Made by a program: the position numbers and the translations under genes. The notes beneath the pieces are model-generated. The model was not told the origin of the DNA. It did no database searches and worked only from the letters and a program-made list of their open reading frames with translations. From Planctomycetaceae bacterium (lineage in GTDB: Bacteria; Planctomycetota; Planctomycetia; Pirellulales; UBA1268): DNA of 64,000 nt. The stretch is taken from NCBI GenBank assembly GCA_902629495.1, contig CACORA010000009.1:1-64000 (forward strand), written 5' to 3'. Below, piece after piece: positions 35,336 through 44,888 of the stretch; position 1 is the stretch's first letter; each line of letters starts with the position of its first letter.

Positions 35336-38300
35336 TCACGATGCTGATGTAGTCTCAGGAAGACCATGAGACAACCATTCTCCTTGCTCCTCGTCAACAG
35401 TATTGGAACGCATCGCTTGAGCAAATTCTTCGACTTCTTCATGGCGTGCACTGGTACCGAAGAATGAGTACATCACCGGGACAAGAATAAGGACAATAAC
35501 AGTTGTCGCCCCCAAGCCAAACGCAAGCGACGTTGCCATTGGAACAAGAAACTGTGCCTGAAAACTCGTTTCAAAAAGGAGCGGAAGCAGGCCGCCAATT
35601 GTTGTAATACTGGTGAGAAGTACGGGGCGAAAACGCAAGCACCCTGACTCACGCAGTGCCTTCCGGAGAGGCTGTCCGGCACGTATGCGGTGATTAATAA
35701 AATCAATCAGCACGATTGAATCATTCACAACAACACCGGCTAGCGCGACAAGACCAAACATACTAAAGATAGTGAGTGGCATTCCCAGGATGGCATGGCC
35801 GAACACAGCTCCTGCACAACCAAAGGGAATAATGGCAATGATGAGCAATGGCTGCAGGTATGATTTGAACTCCATCGTGAGCAAAACAAACATTGCGAAA
35901 AGAGCGACAATAAAACCGGTCCCCAGACTTCGAAGTGATTCAAACGTCTGTTCCTGTTCACCTTCCCATCGGACACGAACTGCCGGGAAGTCTTTGAGAA
36001 GATCTGGCATGAGCCGTCTCTCCATATCCCCGGTCACCTGAGAACTTGTCAGCGAACTCCTGGTAACATCAATATCAGCCATGACCGTAATCGATCGCTT
36101 CTGACTCAGACGGTTGATCTCAGAATACCCACGTTGAACAGATATTTCAGCCAACTCTGTCACTGGGCGCTTAATGCCATCAGGTCCCTCTACACGAACA
36201 TCATCGAGCGTAGCGAAGTTTCGTCTTTCCTCTCGTGGGTAGCGGACCATCAGTTTGACCTCATGTCGACCACGCTGAAGACGCATCACTTCCTCACCGT
36301 AATAACTTGCTCGAATCGTCGAAGCCAAATCAGCAAGAGACACTCCCATGGCCTCGGCTCGTGGCTTGACTCGAATTCGGTACTCCCACTTTCCGGGGCG
36401 AGAGTCATCATCAATATCAATCACTCCAGGGTATTGCGCAAGCCACTCCTTGCACCGTTCAACAGCCGCTTCCAATTGCTGAACAGAATCAGGATCAGAT
36501 GGAGCAAGCAGCTTAAACTCTACTGCTTTCCCGCCTGGCCCAATGTTTTCCGTTCCAAACAAAAGGCTCTCTGTGCCAGGAAATTTCCCAGCCAATTCTC
36601 TCCACATACTGATGAATTCTTCACTTGTTACGTCCCGCTGCTCTCCGTCCACCAACTCCAAACTCAGAGCGCCGACATGACTACCACTTGCCCTGGCATC
36701 TGGCCCAAACTCATCAGAAGCAGTTATTTGCCCCACTGCCCGATGGACAATCTCCACAAGAGGTTTGTCCGACGAGGAAAGTCTTCGTGCTGTCTCATAA
36801 GCAGCTTCCTCAAGTCGAAGTGTGGCTTCTTCTGTGACGCTTGCTGGTGTTCCGTCTGGATACAGAATCTTTGCCTTGAGCCGATTCGCATCAATTTTTG
36901 GAAAGAGTGAAAAGGGCGTGATCCCACTTCGAACAATACCAACGGAAATCAATAACACACCGACCGCTGTCGCCAGGGTACTCCAACGATAATCAATCGC
37001 TCGATCAAGCAAGGGAGTGTAGATCGTGCGAACAAACCACTTCAGCGACCGATCACACCCTTCCTGAACTCCTCGGAGAAGTCCTAACAGAAAGCGAAAA
37101 GGCCAAAGCACAAATCCCAAAATATCAAAAATAAGATTCTTTTCGTGAGCAAGATGGCCAGGAAGAATAAGTAGTGATTCTCCCAATGACATCAAAAGTG
37201 CGGTGATAAATGCAAATGGCATCACAGCAATAAATTTCCCCATGACACCTGACACAAAACACAATGGCAGGAATGTGATAACCGTTGTCAGCACACTTGA
37301 AATCACACTGGGGACGACTTCCACTGTGCCATCAATTGCAGCTGCAACAAGACTCTTTCCTAGTCTTCTGTGTCTCTCGATATTATCGCTTACAACAACA
37401 GCATCATCGACCACGATGCCAATCGCCATGAGAAAAGCAAACATCGAAAGCATGTTCAATGTCTGGTCCGTAAGGTACATCATGGCTCCAGAACCAAGCA
37501 TGCAAAAAGGAATTCCCAGGGCAACCCAAAAAGCAATTTTCAGATTGAGAAAAACAGACAAAATCACAAATACAATCGCCAATCCTGTAAGGCCGTTTCC
37601 AACGAGCATCTCGAGTCGATCTTGAACATCAACTGATTGATCGGCCCATGTCACTAACTCATAGCCATCTGGAAGCTGTGTCGCTGCAACATACTCACGC
37701 ACAGCCTTGGCCATCGCAAGTAGATCTTCCCCAGAACTACGATCGATCGAAATGACCATTCCGTCTCGACCATTGATTTGATTCGTAGCAGCAATATCAG
37801 CAAAACCATCTCGCACCGTGCCAAGATCGCCTACGGTAAGAACAAGACCGTCCGGCAACGTCACAAGTGGCAATTGAGCAATCTCTTCACCCACATATCG
37901 TTTATTCTTTCCACGAAGCAGTATTTCACCGCTCTCACTGCGTATCGTGCCACCCGGCAATTCAAGATTCTCACGCCGAACAATGGCTGCGACTTTCTGC
38001 AACGAAAGATCATATTTTCTTAGCGTTTCCTCGGAGATTTCGATATCGATCTCATATTCTTTCGCCCCAAGAAGGTTCGCTGCCGAAACTGCAGGCAACG
38101 AGAGGAGTTCGTCTCGCACTCGTTCAGCAACATCTCGCAACTCACTCTCTGGCGTTGGATTGTTCTGGGGGGTAAGAACCCCAACTTTGATTGCTGGCTG
38201 ACGAAGTGTAACTTGCTCGACCTTCGGATCCTCACTTAGTTCCGGCATACTCGGAATTCGATCAACTTCTGAGCGGATTTCACCAAGTGTTTTCTGGACA

Positions 38301-38605
38301 TCTTCTACATCCTCCTGAAGCTCAATAACACAAAAACCGTTTCCCTCTTGAGCAACACTCGTGAGTTTTTTGATGCCTGCCACACTTCTGCATGCTTCTT
38401 CAATCTTTTGACAGATTCCCTCCTCGACCTCTTCAGGAGATGCGCCCGGATACGGTACCGATACGAGGACTATTTCAAGATCAAAATCCGGAAACACTTC
38501 TCGCCGCATAGACGCAAAGCTCATCACACCCACTGCAAGGATAGCGACAAGCAGCGTGTTCATCGCCGGCATATTACGTACAGTCCAGCCGATGATCTTT
38601 TTCAT
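35336..38605 (-). CDS. RND family efflux transporter, inner-membrane pump
   Basis: 1,089 residues with the AcrB-like plan: helix 1, a large periplasmic domain, six helices, a repeat of the same, and a cytoplasmic tail. The proton-relay Asp pair lies in 'MAIGIVVDDAVVVSDNIE' of TM4, and 'GVVVNDSIVLIDFINHRI' follows in the second half. The sequence resembles the HAE1/MdtB-type branch. It is the third gene of a tetR-hlyD-rnd operon, 27 bases after the fusion protein gene. An outer-membrane TolC-like partner is not encoded nearby. Substrate unknown. Confidence 0.94.
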   Translation of the reverse strand: MKKIIGWTVRNMPAMNTLLVAILAVGVMSFASMRREVFPDFDLEIVLVSVPYPGASPEEVEEGICQKIEEACRSVAGIKKLTSVAQEGNGFCVIELQEDVEDVQKTLGEIRSEVDRIPSMPELSEDPKVEQVTLRQPAIKVGVLTPQNNPTPESELRDVAERVRDELLSLPAVSAANLLGAKEYEIDIEISEETLRKYDLSLQKVAAIVRRENLELPGGTIRSESGEILLRGKNKRYVGEEIAQLPLVTLPDGLVLTVGDLGTVRDGFADIAATNQINGRDGMVISIDRSSGEDLLAMAKAVREYVAATQLPDGYELVTWADQSVDVQDRLEMLVGNGLTGLAIVFVILSVFLNLKIAFWVALGIPFCMLGSGAMMYLTDQTLNMLSMFAFLMAIGIVVDDAVVVSDNIERHRRLGKSLVAAAIDGTVEVVPSVISSVLTTVITFLPLCFVSGVMGKFIAVMPFAFITALLMSLGESLLILPGHLAHEKNLIFDILGFVLWPFRFLLGLLRGVQEGCDRSLKWFVRTIYTPLLDRAIDYRWSTLATAVGVLLISVGIVRSGITPFSLFPKIDANRLKAKILYPDGTPASVTEEATLRLEEAAYETARRLSSSDKPLVEIVHRAVGQITASDEFGPDARASGSHVGALSLELVDGEQRDVTSEEFISMWRELAGKFPGTESLLFGTENIGPGGKAVEFKLLAPSDPDSVQQLEAAVERCKEWLAQYPGVIDIDDDSRPGKWEYRIRVKPRAEAMGVSLADLASTIRASYYGEEVMRLQRGRHEVKLMVRYPREERRNFATLDDVRVEGPDGIKRPVTELAEISVQRGYSEINRLSQKRSITVMADIDVTRSSLTSSQVTGDMERRLMPDLLKDFPAVRVRWEGEQEQTFESLRSLGTGFIVALFAMFVLLTMEFKSYLQPLLIIAIIPFGCAGAVFGHAILGMPLTIFSMFGLVALAGVVVNDSIVLIDFINHRIRAGQPLRKALRESGCLRFRPVLLTSITTIGGLLPLLFETSFQAQFLVPMATSLAFGLGATTVIVLILVPVMYSFFGTSARHEEVEEFAQAMRSNTVDEEQGEWLSHGLPETTSAS

Positions 38606-38632
38606 GACATCAACCTGCCAGCGATCTTCAGA

Positions 38633-40039
38633 TCAGGATGCATCCCGAGGCCCACCTAAGCTAGTGGGCCGAGTCGCCTCACGATCTGGACGAGGCGTCT
38701 CAACAATCGCCATGCCATCCCGAACATTTATGAGCTGACTGGTCACCACACGATCACCAGGCAGAAGCCCTGATACCAAGCCATCAAAAATCACACGACC
38801 ACCCGTGACCGCCAAAGGGCGTGGTTTCACAACAACAAGTTTTCCGTTTCGCATAACCCACACTTCACCAGTGGGCCGCTGAGCTTCTTCCGGAATGGAC
38901 ACAAGGCCACTGGCGCTGTCTACATGCACTCGGATTTCAACAAACATTCCTCTCATGAGCGTTCGTGGGGCTCCTGCAGGCAACTGAGGCATCATCGCAC
39001 CATAACGATCGATAGCCTTGACTCCGGCAGGGTCATTCACAAGGACTCGGCACGGAAGGGTACGTGTTTTTTCATCAAGCCCTCGCCCTTCCTGTCGCGT
39101 TAGAACACCTTGCCACTGATATTCTTGATCGTTCAGTTTGTATATGACAGTCACGCGTGTAGGGGGAAGGTCAAATGGACCGGAGTCTGGTGCCTCTACC
39201 GCCTTCCGCCCACTCCACAAGCGAGACACCTCATGCATTCTGAGACTCAGCTTTACCTCTGCCGCACTGGTATCCTCAACCGTGACCAAAGGCATGCCCT
39301 TTGAAACAAAAGAATCTTCTTCAGCTAACTCATCAACGACCATTCCAGTCAGTGGTGTTGTCACTTTTGTTCGAGACAGATCGAGTTCGGCTCGTTTCAA
39401 GTTCGTTTCAGCAAGACGTTCAGCCTCAACAAAGCGATTGCGACGTTTTGCCAGAACCCGTTGCTTTCCTTGGAGAGCATTGAGCGTATTGCTTGCAGTC
39501 AGTTCATCGCGAACAGCCAGGTCATATGTTGATTTTGTCACAATGCCTTCAGCTGTAAGCCCATCAAGACGCGTCACTTCACGGTGTGCAAGCTCCACTT
39601 GTTTTTGGGCCAATTTTAGTGAACTCTCATTCTGCTTCACTTCTTCATCAACTTCCTCAATCGCAAGGGACGCTTGCTTCAGTTCACGCTGCAATCGTTC
39701 CACATCGAGTTCATAGTCTCGGGGGTCTATCTGCAGCAAAAGCGTGCCTTCCTTCACATACTCTCCAGACTCACACGACGGCGACTTCATAATGATTTTT
39801 CCACCAACTTCTGCTGCGAGCGTGACTTCTCGGATTGGCACAACAACACCATCAGTCACAATATCAATACCCTTTTCCTCGAGGCGCACTGCAGCCGTCT
39901 CAACCGGAACCGCTTCCACGGCAGCCACCGTTGCACGAGGGGGTGACTCCTGCTTTCCCAAGGCCAGAAAGACGCCAATCCCTGCACCGAGAATAAGAAA
40001 CGGTGATGCCCAACGTAAAAGTGTTTGAAAGATTGTCAT
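38633..40039 (-). CDS. RND efflux periplasmic adaptor (membrane fusion protein, HlyD family)
   Basis: 468 residues: an N-terminal signal/anchor helix, then split biotinyl-lipoyl halves ('VTLAAEVGGKIIMKSPSCESGEYVKEG' and 'TKVTTPLTGMVVDELAEEDSFVSKG') separated by a long alpha-hairpin coiled coil (about residues 115-215), then beta-barrel and membrane-proximal domains. It bridges the RND pump to an outer-membrane channel. Its ATG overlaps the stop codon of the tetR gene (ATGA), so regulator and adaptor are translationally coupled. Confidence 0.92.
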   Translation of the reverse strand: MTIFQTLLRWASPFLILGAGIGVFLALGKQESPPRATVAAVEAVPVETAAVRLEEKGIDIVTDGVVVPIREVTLAAEVGGKIIMKSPSCESGEYVKEGTLLLQIDPRDYELDVERLQRELKQASLAIEEVDEEVKQNESSLKLAQKQVELAHREVTRLDGLTAEGIVTKSTYDLAVRDELTASNTLNALQGKQRVLAKRRNRFVEAERLAETNLKRAELDLSRTKVTTPLTGMVVDELAEEDSFVSKGMPLVTVEDTSAAEVKLSLRMHEVSRLWSGRKAVEAPDSGPFDLPPTRVTVIYKLNDQEYQWQGVLTRQEGRGLDEKTRTLPCRVLVNDPAGVKAIDRYGAMMPQLPAGAPRTLMRGMFVEIRVHVDSASGLVSIPEEAQRPTGEVWVMRNGKLVVVKPRPLAVTGGRVIFDGLVSGLLPGDRVVTSQLINVRDGMAIVETPRPDREATRPTSLGGPRDAS

Positions 40040-40731
40040 CTAGGAATCCGAGAAGATGATTCAAAGGGAGCACGTGATGAAGAGGATGCTAACGCTGCAC
40101 ATGTAAAACGGGCAATGTGATCGGCTAGTTGTGAAGGCGTATGAAATGATGTTATTTCCTCAGGAGGCACGAGCATACCAACACACTCCCCTGCTGCTCG
40201 ATAAAGAAAACACTGACCAAAAATACCGATCGCTATCCGACGCAAGTCCGCTTCAGAGCGTTCGCTCCGACAGAGATCGTCAAGAATAGAGACAAGCAGG
40301 TCAAAATGAGGACGGATATAATCCTCAACAAGTTCTCGACACGCGTCCGTCGGCTGAAGCATTTCCCGAAGCATTAGTTTGGCCTGCCAGCGAGGTCGAC
40401 CAAGGCCAAGCATTCGTTCAAGAAAGTTATCAATAAAATCATGAAGGCGGTCCGTCGGTGGTCGACCCGGTGGTGATTCTGGCAGAGGTACCTGCTTCAC
40501 CCGGGACTCATGGGCATGTTTGACACTCTCGATGTACAACCGTTCCTTGTCTCCAAAGTAGTAATTGACCGCGGCCACATTGACGCCGGCCGCAAGGCAA
40601 ATATCGCGAACGGTCGCGGACTCAAAACCATGTTCCGCAAACTCCTTCCCCGCCGCAGCAAGCAACCGCTCGCGCGGATCCTCCCCACTGGAAGAGGGAT
40701 CTTTTTCAGGCACGGTTCTCACAAAGGACAT
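40036..40731 (-). CDS. TetR family transcriptional regulator (CecR-like)
   Basis: The helix-turn-helix 'ATVRDICLAAGVNVAAVNYYFGDKERLY' is a clear TetR DNA-binding domain. The C-terminal part ('MLREMLQPTDACRELVEDYIRPHFDLLVSIL') resembles the CecR/YbiH group. I prefer the ATG at 40731 over a TTG 36 bases earlier. It is the first gene of the efflux operon and probably represses it. An 8-base palindrome TGTATACA at 40773-40780, about 42 bases upstream of the ATG, is a candidate for part of the operator or promoter. Confidence 0.92.
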   Translation of the reverse strand: MSFVRTVPEKDPSSSGEDPRERLLAAAGKEFAEHGFESATVRDICLAAGVNVAAVNYYFGDKERLYIESVKHAHESRVKQVPLPESPPGRPPTDRLHDFIDNFLERMLGLGRPRWQAKLMLREMLQPTDACRELVEDYIRPHFDLLVSILDDLCRSERSEADLRRIAIGIFGQCFLYRAAGECVGMLVPPEEITSFHTPSQLADHIARFTCAALASSSSRAPFESSSRIPR

Positions 40732-40848
40732 TTTTGGCCAATCGCTGGTTTCAAACAACTGTTTCAATCACCTGTATACAACCATAACCGAAAAGAAGCC
40801 CATGTGCTAACCCATAAAAATATCGGTTTTCGTGCACCGCATAGCGAC

Positions 40849-42123
40849 TTAGTCACCGGCAAGAATCTGCTGTGCACATAATCGCCCGCTTTTGAGTGCA
40901 CCATTTATGGACGCTGAACGACAGTGATCACCACATACAAAAAGCCCATCTACCAGCTTCGGCGACTCAGGTCTCTTCAAGCGGGCGGCTGGCGACTCAT
41001 CCGGCAACGCATGGCGGACATCGACTGTTGTCAAATGTCTCCATGACAATGGCTGAGGACCAAACCAAACACATGCCTCTTTTCGAACACGTTCAACAAG
41101 ATCTTGTTCATGTAGGTCACAGTCGTGACGAATAGAAATGGTTATCAACGTCTGCCCCTGCGGGGCGTATCCGGCCACAACATCTGATGGAACAGAGAGA
41201 TTATCGATGACACCTTCTTTTTCAGCCGACACAAGAAGGACAGGACGATTCAGAGGCGATTGCTGGGCTGCAAAAGCAATCAATCGCGTTGACTTGTCTT
41301 GTCGCATGGCCATTGTATTTCCAAATGGTGGTGGCAGAAGATGACTTGCCGCAATTCCTCCTGCTGCGATCACAACACATCGAGCTTTTTTCTCCTCACC
41401 ACTATGTAACCTCACCCATCCAGGTCCTGCTTTCGAAACACAAGAATTGAATTTGACCGTATCCTGAGGCAAATGATTTACCATCTGATGTGGAAGAGCA
41501 CTCATGCCCCCTCGAGGCAGACATGCCCGTCCCAATGCAAACATTGCGAAGTTAAAGAGAAATACGGGAGACGCCGTTTCAAGGCGACGTTCTAAGAACA
41601 CCCCGCCAAAAAATGGAATGAAGAACGTCTGTATAAAAGACTCTGTGAAACCACGTTCTACCAATTCATCCATTGTGCTCTTTTCAAATTCCTGCGTCAC
41701 AACGTCTGGATCGAGTGCCCCACTTCGAAATAAATGAATCGCTTCCGATCGCAATCTCGCTGTTCGCAAACCATCCAAGAGGCCAATGGATCCATCACAG
41801 ACGGAACGCAGAGCGGCAAAGGGCTGCCGCCACGGATCGCATAGAGAACGCAGCCGACCTTGTTGGGAAAGGAGTGCCCCCGGTTCGAAATACCCACATG
41901 AAAGAGCATGATGATCAAACTGACGATGACCTTCAGGATAGGCATCGTTGTAGACCTGAAAGCCACGATCAATACGAAATCCATCCACCTCCTCTGTGGC
42001 AACCCGACCTCCCACGCACGCAGATGACTCAAGCACAAGCACCTGACGTCCTTCGCGAGAAAGCTCACGAGCGCATGACAATCCAGCCAGTCCAGCACCA
42101 ACGATAATTACATCTGGCTGCAT
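40849..42123 (-). CDS. FAD-dependent amine oxidase/phytoene desaturase-like oxidoreductase
   Basis: 424 residues starting with the dinucleotide-binding motif 'VIIVGAGLAGLSCARELSREG' and the family continuation 'VLESSACVGGRVATEEVDGFRIDRGFQV'. The FAD-closing segment 'VDGLFVCGDHCRSASINGALKSG' is at the C-terminus. Such proteins include desaturases and protoporphyrinogen-oxidase-like enzymes; this type is often annotated NAD(P)-binding/FAD-dependent with no assigned substrate. No carotenoid genes are nearby. Confidence 0.85.
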   Translation of the reverse strand: MQPDVIIVGAGLAGLSCARELSREGRQVLVLESSACVGGRVATEEVDGFRIDRGFQVYNDAYPEGHRQFDHHALSCGYFEPGALLSQQGRLRSLCDPWRQPFAALRSVCDGSIGLLDGLRTARLRSEAIHLFRSGALDPDVVTQEFEKSTMDELVERGFTESFIQTFFIPFFGGVFLERRLETASPVFLFNFAMFALGRACLPRGGMSALPHQMVNHLPQDTVKFNSCVSKAGPGWVRLHSGEEKKARCVVIAAGGIAASHLLPPPFGNTMAMRQDKSTRLIAFAAQQSPLNRPVLLVSAEKEGVIDNLSVPSDVVAGYAPQGQTLITISIRHDCDLHEQDLVERVRKEACVWFGPQPLSWRHLTTVDVRHALPDESPAARLKRPESPKLVDGLFVCGDHCRSASINGALKSGRLCAQQILAGD

Positions 42124-42208
42124 ACAACCTCATGTACAACATAGTGATTCCAAACGGAGGCGTCATCACTCACCAGCTTCCTCCTGAGATGCCTCATACT
42201 CTTCATGC

Positions 42209-43702
42209 TCATAATGGGCGGACAACAGATTGGCTACGCCAGTAATCGAAGAGCGTCTCAACTGAATTGACTCCGCCTCCCATCCCGCTCTTATTCACTC
42301 CACCATACGGCACGCCATGAGGAAACACGTTGTGGGCGTTGATCCAACTATTTCCCGCTACCATCGACTCTGCAACGCGTGCCGCACGGCCGGGATCACT
42401 TGTCCAGACACTGTTGGCTAAACCATAGTCTGTATCATTCGCCATGGTGACGGCTTGATCTTCATCATCAAAGGTCGTGATATATGCAACAGGACCAAAA
42501 ATCTCCTCTTGGGCCGCGACGTTATCGAGTGATCCAGACAGAAGTGCTGGTTTGACATAGAACCCTTTTTTGCCTTCCACATCCACAGTTCCCCCAGGCA
42601 GTATGACTTCTGCCCCCTGCTTTTGTCCCTTTTCCAAATAGGAAAGCACTCGCGTCCGTTGCTTTGCATTCACGACAGGCCCCATCATCGAAGCCTCTGA
42701 AAGTTGATGACCAACCTGCACGTTCTTCAAGCGAGTGCAACATGCATCAATGAACTGTGGGGCAATACGTTTATGAATGAGCCAACGGGTTGCATCGCAA
42801 CACACCTGACCAGTATGGAATGTAATCGCTCCAACAAGCTTCTCAGATGTTGCCTCAATATCCACATCATCAAAAACGACAGCTGCTCCTTTGCCACCAA
42901 GTTCCAATTTTACTGGGGTGAGATTTCGACCACATGCTTCACCAACCAAACGGCCTACTTCCGGTGATCCGGTAAAACTCATTCGCTTGATGTCAGGATG
43001 CGCCGCAATCGCTGCCCCAGCAACAGCTCCTGTCCCAAGCACAATATTAATGACTCCATCTGGGATACCGACCTCTCGGGCCAACCGACCGAAGTAAATA
43101 GCCGAGAGTGGCGTATCTTCAGCAGGTTTGACCACGGTCGTATTCCCCGCTGCCAACGCAGGTGAAATACCCCAACCGATGAGGAGTAACGGGAAGTTCC
43201 ACGGGAAAATAAAACCACACGCACCCCATGGATGCCGCATGGTCCAGGCCTCATGGTTTGCAACAGCCAACACATTTCGTCTCTGTATATGGCAAGCCAT
43301 ATCTGTGAAATAACGAATCGTGTCAATACAATTCTGAACGTCTCCTTCGGCCTGCCAGAGAATCTTCCCGGCATCCAGTGCTTCAATCTGACCAAGGATT
43401 GCCTTATGTTTTTCCACCGCGTCAGCAAGACGATGGAGATGCATTCCTCTTTCGTTGGGGGACAGAGCGGCCCAACCACTTGAACGAAAAGACTCGTTGG
43501 CTGCCTTCACCGCTGTATTGATGTCATCTGCAGACAATGTGTGGAACTCAGCAATCTCCTCACCGCTCCCTGGATCGAGGGTTTTCATACCACCACCAGA
43601 CCCTCGAACATCTTTGCCTCCGACGATACTGGTCAAAGGAGAACCAGACAGAAAGGATTCTACTTCGGGCAACAAACCGGTCGGGGGAGAGATCGTAGCC
43701 AT
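42209..43702 (-). CDS. NAD-dependent aldehyde dehydrogenase (betaine aldehyde dehydrogenase-like)
   Basis: A full-length 497-residue aldehyde dehydrogenase. 'FIFPWNFPLLLIGWGISPALAAGNTTVVKPAEDTP' forms the cofactor site, 'SFTGSPEVGR' the GxxxG turn, 'ELGGKG' carries the catalytic Glu, and 'FHTGQVCCDATRW' near residue 298 the catalytic Cys. CGGAG lies seven bases before the ATG. It oxidises an aldehyde to an acid. Its position next to sugar-acid genes suggests a carbohydrate-derived aldehyde, but this is inference; betaine or glycolaldehyde remain possible. Confidence 0.93.
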   Translation of the reverse strand: MATISPPTGLLPEVESFLSGSPLTSIVGGKDVRGSGGGMKTLDPGSGEEIAEFHTLSADDINTAVKAANESFRSSGWAALSPNERGMHLHRLADAVEKHKAILGQIEALDAGKILWQAEGDVQNCIDTIRYFTDMACHIQRRNVLAVANHEAWTMRHPWGACGFIFPWNFPLLLIGWGISPALAAGNTTVVKPAEDTPLSAIYFGRLAREVGIPDGVINIVLGTGAVAGAAIAAHPDIKRMSFTGSPEVGRLVGEACGRNLTPVKLELGGKGAAVVFDDVDIEATSEKLVGAITFHTGQVCCDATRWLIHKRIAPQFIDACCTRLKNVQVGHQLSEASMMGPVVNAKQRTRVLSYLEKGQKQGAEVILPGGTVDVEGKKGFYVKPALLSGSLDNVAAQEEIFGPVAYITTFDDEDQAVTMANDTDYGLANSVWTSDPGRAARVAESMVAGNSWINAHNVFPHGVPYGGVNKSGMGGGVNSVETLFDYWRSQSVVRPL

Positions 43703-43804
43703 TGCGCAAACTCCGTTGCAGGGGATGAACGAGTCCTATTCTCAAAACAGTAGTTTCGACTTGCGTTACCCTTTTCCGCAAGCATGATTCGTAGACTCGG
43801 TGGA

Positions 43805-43824
43805 AAGGTAAAGACTTTTACCTT
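43805..43824. terminator. Short inverted repeat after the renalase-like gene, possible terminator
   Basis: AAGGTAAA and TTTACCTT form a perfect 8-bp stem around a 4-base loop, beginning three bases beyond the stop codon of the leftward FAD gene. It is AT-rich and lacks a clear U-tract, so a weak terminator or an mRNA-processing hairpin between that gene and the aldehyde dehydrogenase gene is the best reading. Confidence 0.35.
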
Positions 43825-43826
43825 GC

Positions 43827-44888
43827 CTACTCCGCCTGCACACGTGCTATCCAACGGGCACCTGCCAAACCACTCGATGCTGCCCCCTCGACCTTTTGGC
43901 TTCCAAACGCATCACCACAACACACAATTGGTGGCTGCCTTGCTACAGACACCAAAGGCTCCGAAACAGTCTTTTTTGGTTGGGCGTACTTCCAACGCTG
44001 GACCGATCGATCTGTTACAACGTCTGCAGGCGATCCATCCAACCAAGGACTGGCTGCTTCCACCAGGAGATCAGCAACATCCTCCAAGGGATCATCGAAA
44101 TGACGCTGACTGAAAGAAGCTGATGCATGAATCGTCAGTGAAGGCACCTGAGAAATACCTTTCATCTGATTATCTGCAAGCCAGGCAAGGGGGCCATTCG
44201 CTGGTCCTTCAGCTTCAAATTGAATGCCACCAGGTGACGGGACGCGACTCGGCCGATCGAGCTGAAGCATGAGAGCAAAACAGGGGTCGTACACAATGCC
44301 TGAGAGTGTCTGAAGAACTGGTGGTGCAATCTCATCTGGCACAAGCTGGCCGAGTTTCATGAGGTCAAGCGATTGCGGGACGGGAGCGGTTAACATAGCT
44401 GCGGATGCTCGAAGTAGATCCCCATCCTCCAGGACGATCCTGACAATCCCGTCTTCGATTCCAACAGACTGAACCTTGACACCAGTGCGAATAGAGCAAC
44501 GAGCTCCGTCAATCTGAGAGGCGATGTATTTTGGCAGACTCGTCATCCCATGTGTTCCACGCCATCGAGGGTGACCACCACCTGGAGGCAACATGCCACT
44601 TCCATTGGCAGTTGCCCGACTGAATCCATCACACCATTGAGTCACCGTTCCCTTCTCATGAGCTTCATACACCAGAGAGCCAAAAGCTCGTCCGCGCACC
44701 GTAAAAAACTGTGCTCCATGATCACACACGGCCGAGCCGAGCCGCCTTGTCGCCATACGACCTCCCACTCCACGGGACTTTTCGAGTATGACCACTCGCA
44801 GTCCAACGGACACAAGCTCACGAGCTGCCACAAGACCGGCTATTCCTGCTCCGACGATCACCACGTCTACATCGGCTTGTTTCCTCAC
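43827..44888 (-). CDS. Renalase-like NAD(P)/FAD-dependent oxidoreductase
   Basis: 353 residues with 'VVIVGAGIAGLVAARELVSVGLRVVILEKSRGVGGRMATRR' at the N-terminus. It also has 'DHGAQFFTVRG', characteristic of bacterial renalase-like flavoproteins, and a C-terminal 'PPIVCCGDAFGSQKVEGAASSGLAGA'. Bacterial renalases oxidise aberrant dihydro-NAD(P) isomers, so a nicotinamide-repair role is plausible. The GTG start overlaps the stop of the SDR gene (GTGA), placing it third in the operon with the two sugar-acid dehydrogenases. Confidence 0.87.
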   Translation of the reverse strand: MRKQADVDVVIVGAGIAGLVAARELVSVGLRVVILEKSRGVGGRMATRRLGSAVCDHGAQFFTVRGRAFGSLVYEAHEKGTVTQWCDGFSRATANGSGMLPPGGGHPRWRGTHGMTSLPKYIASQIDGARCSIRTGVKVQSVGIEDGIVRIVLEDGDLLRASAAMLTAPVPQSLDLMKLGQLVPDEIAPPVLQTLSGIVYDPCFALMLQLDRPSRVPSPGGIQFEAEGPANGPLAWLADNQMKGISQVPSLTIHASASFSQRHFDDPLEDVADLLVEAASPWLDGSPADVVTDRSVQRWKYAQPKKTVSEPLVSVARQPPIVCCGDAFGSQKVEGAASSGLAGARWIARVQAE

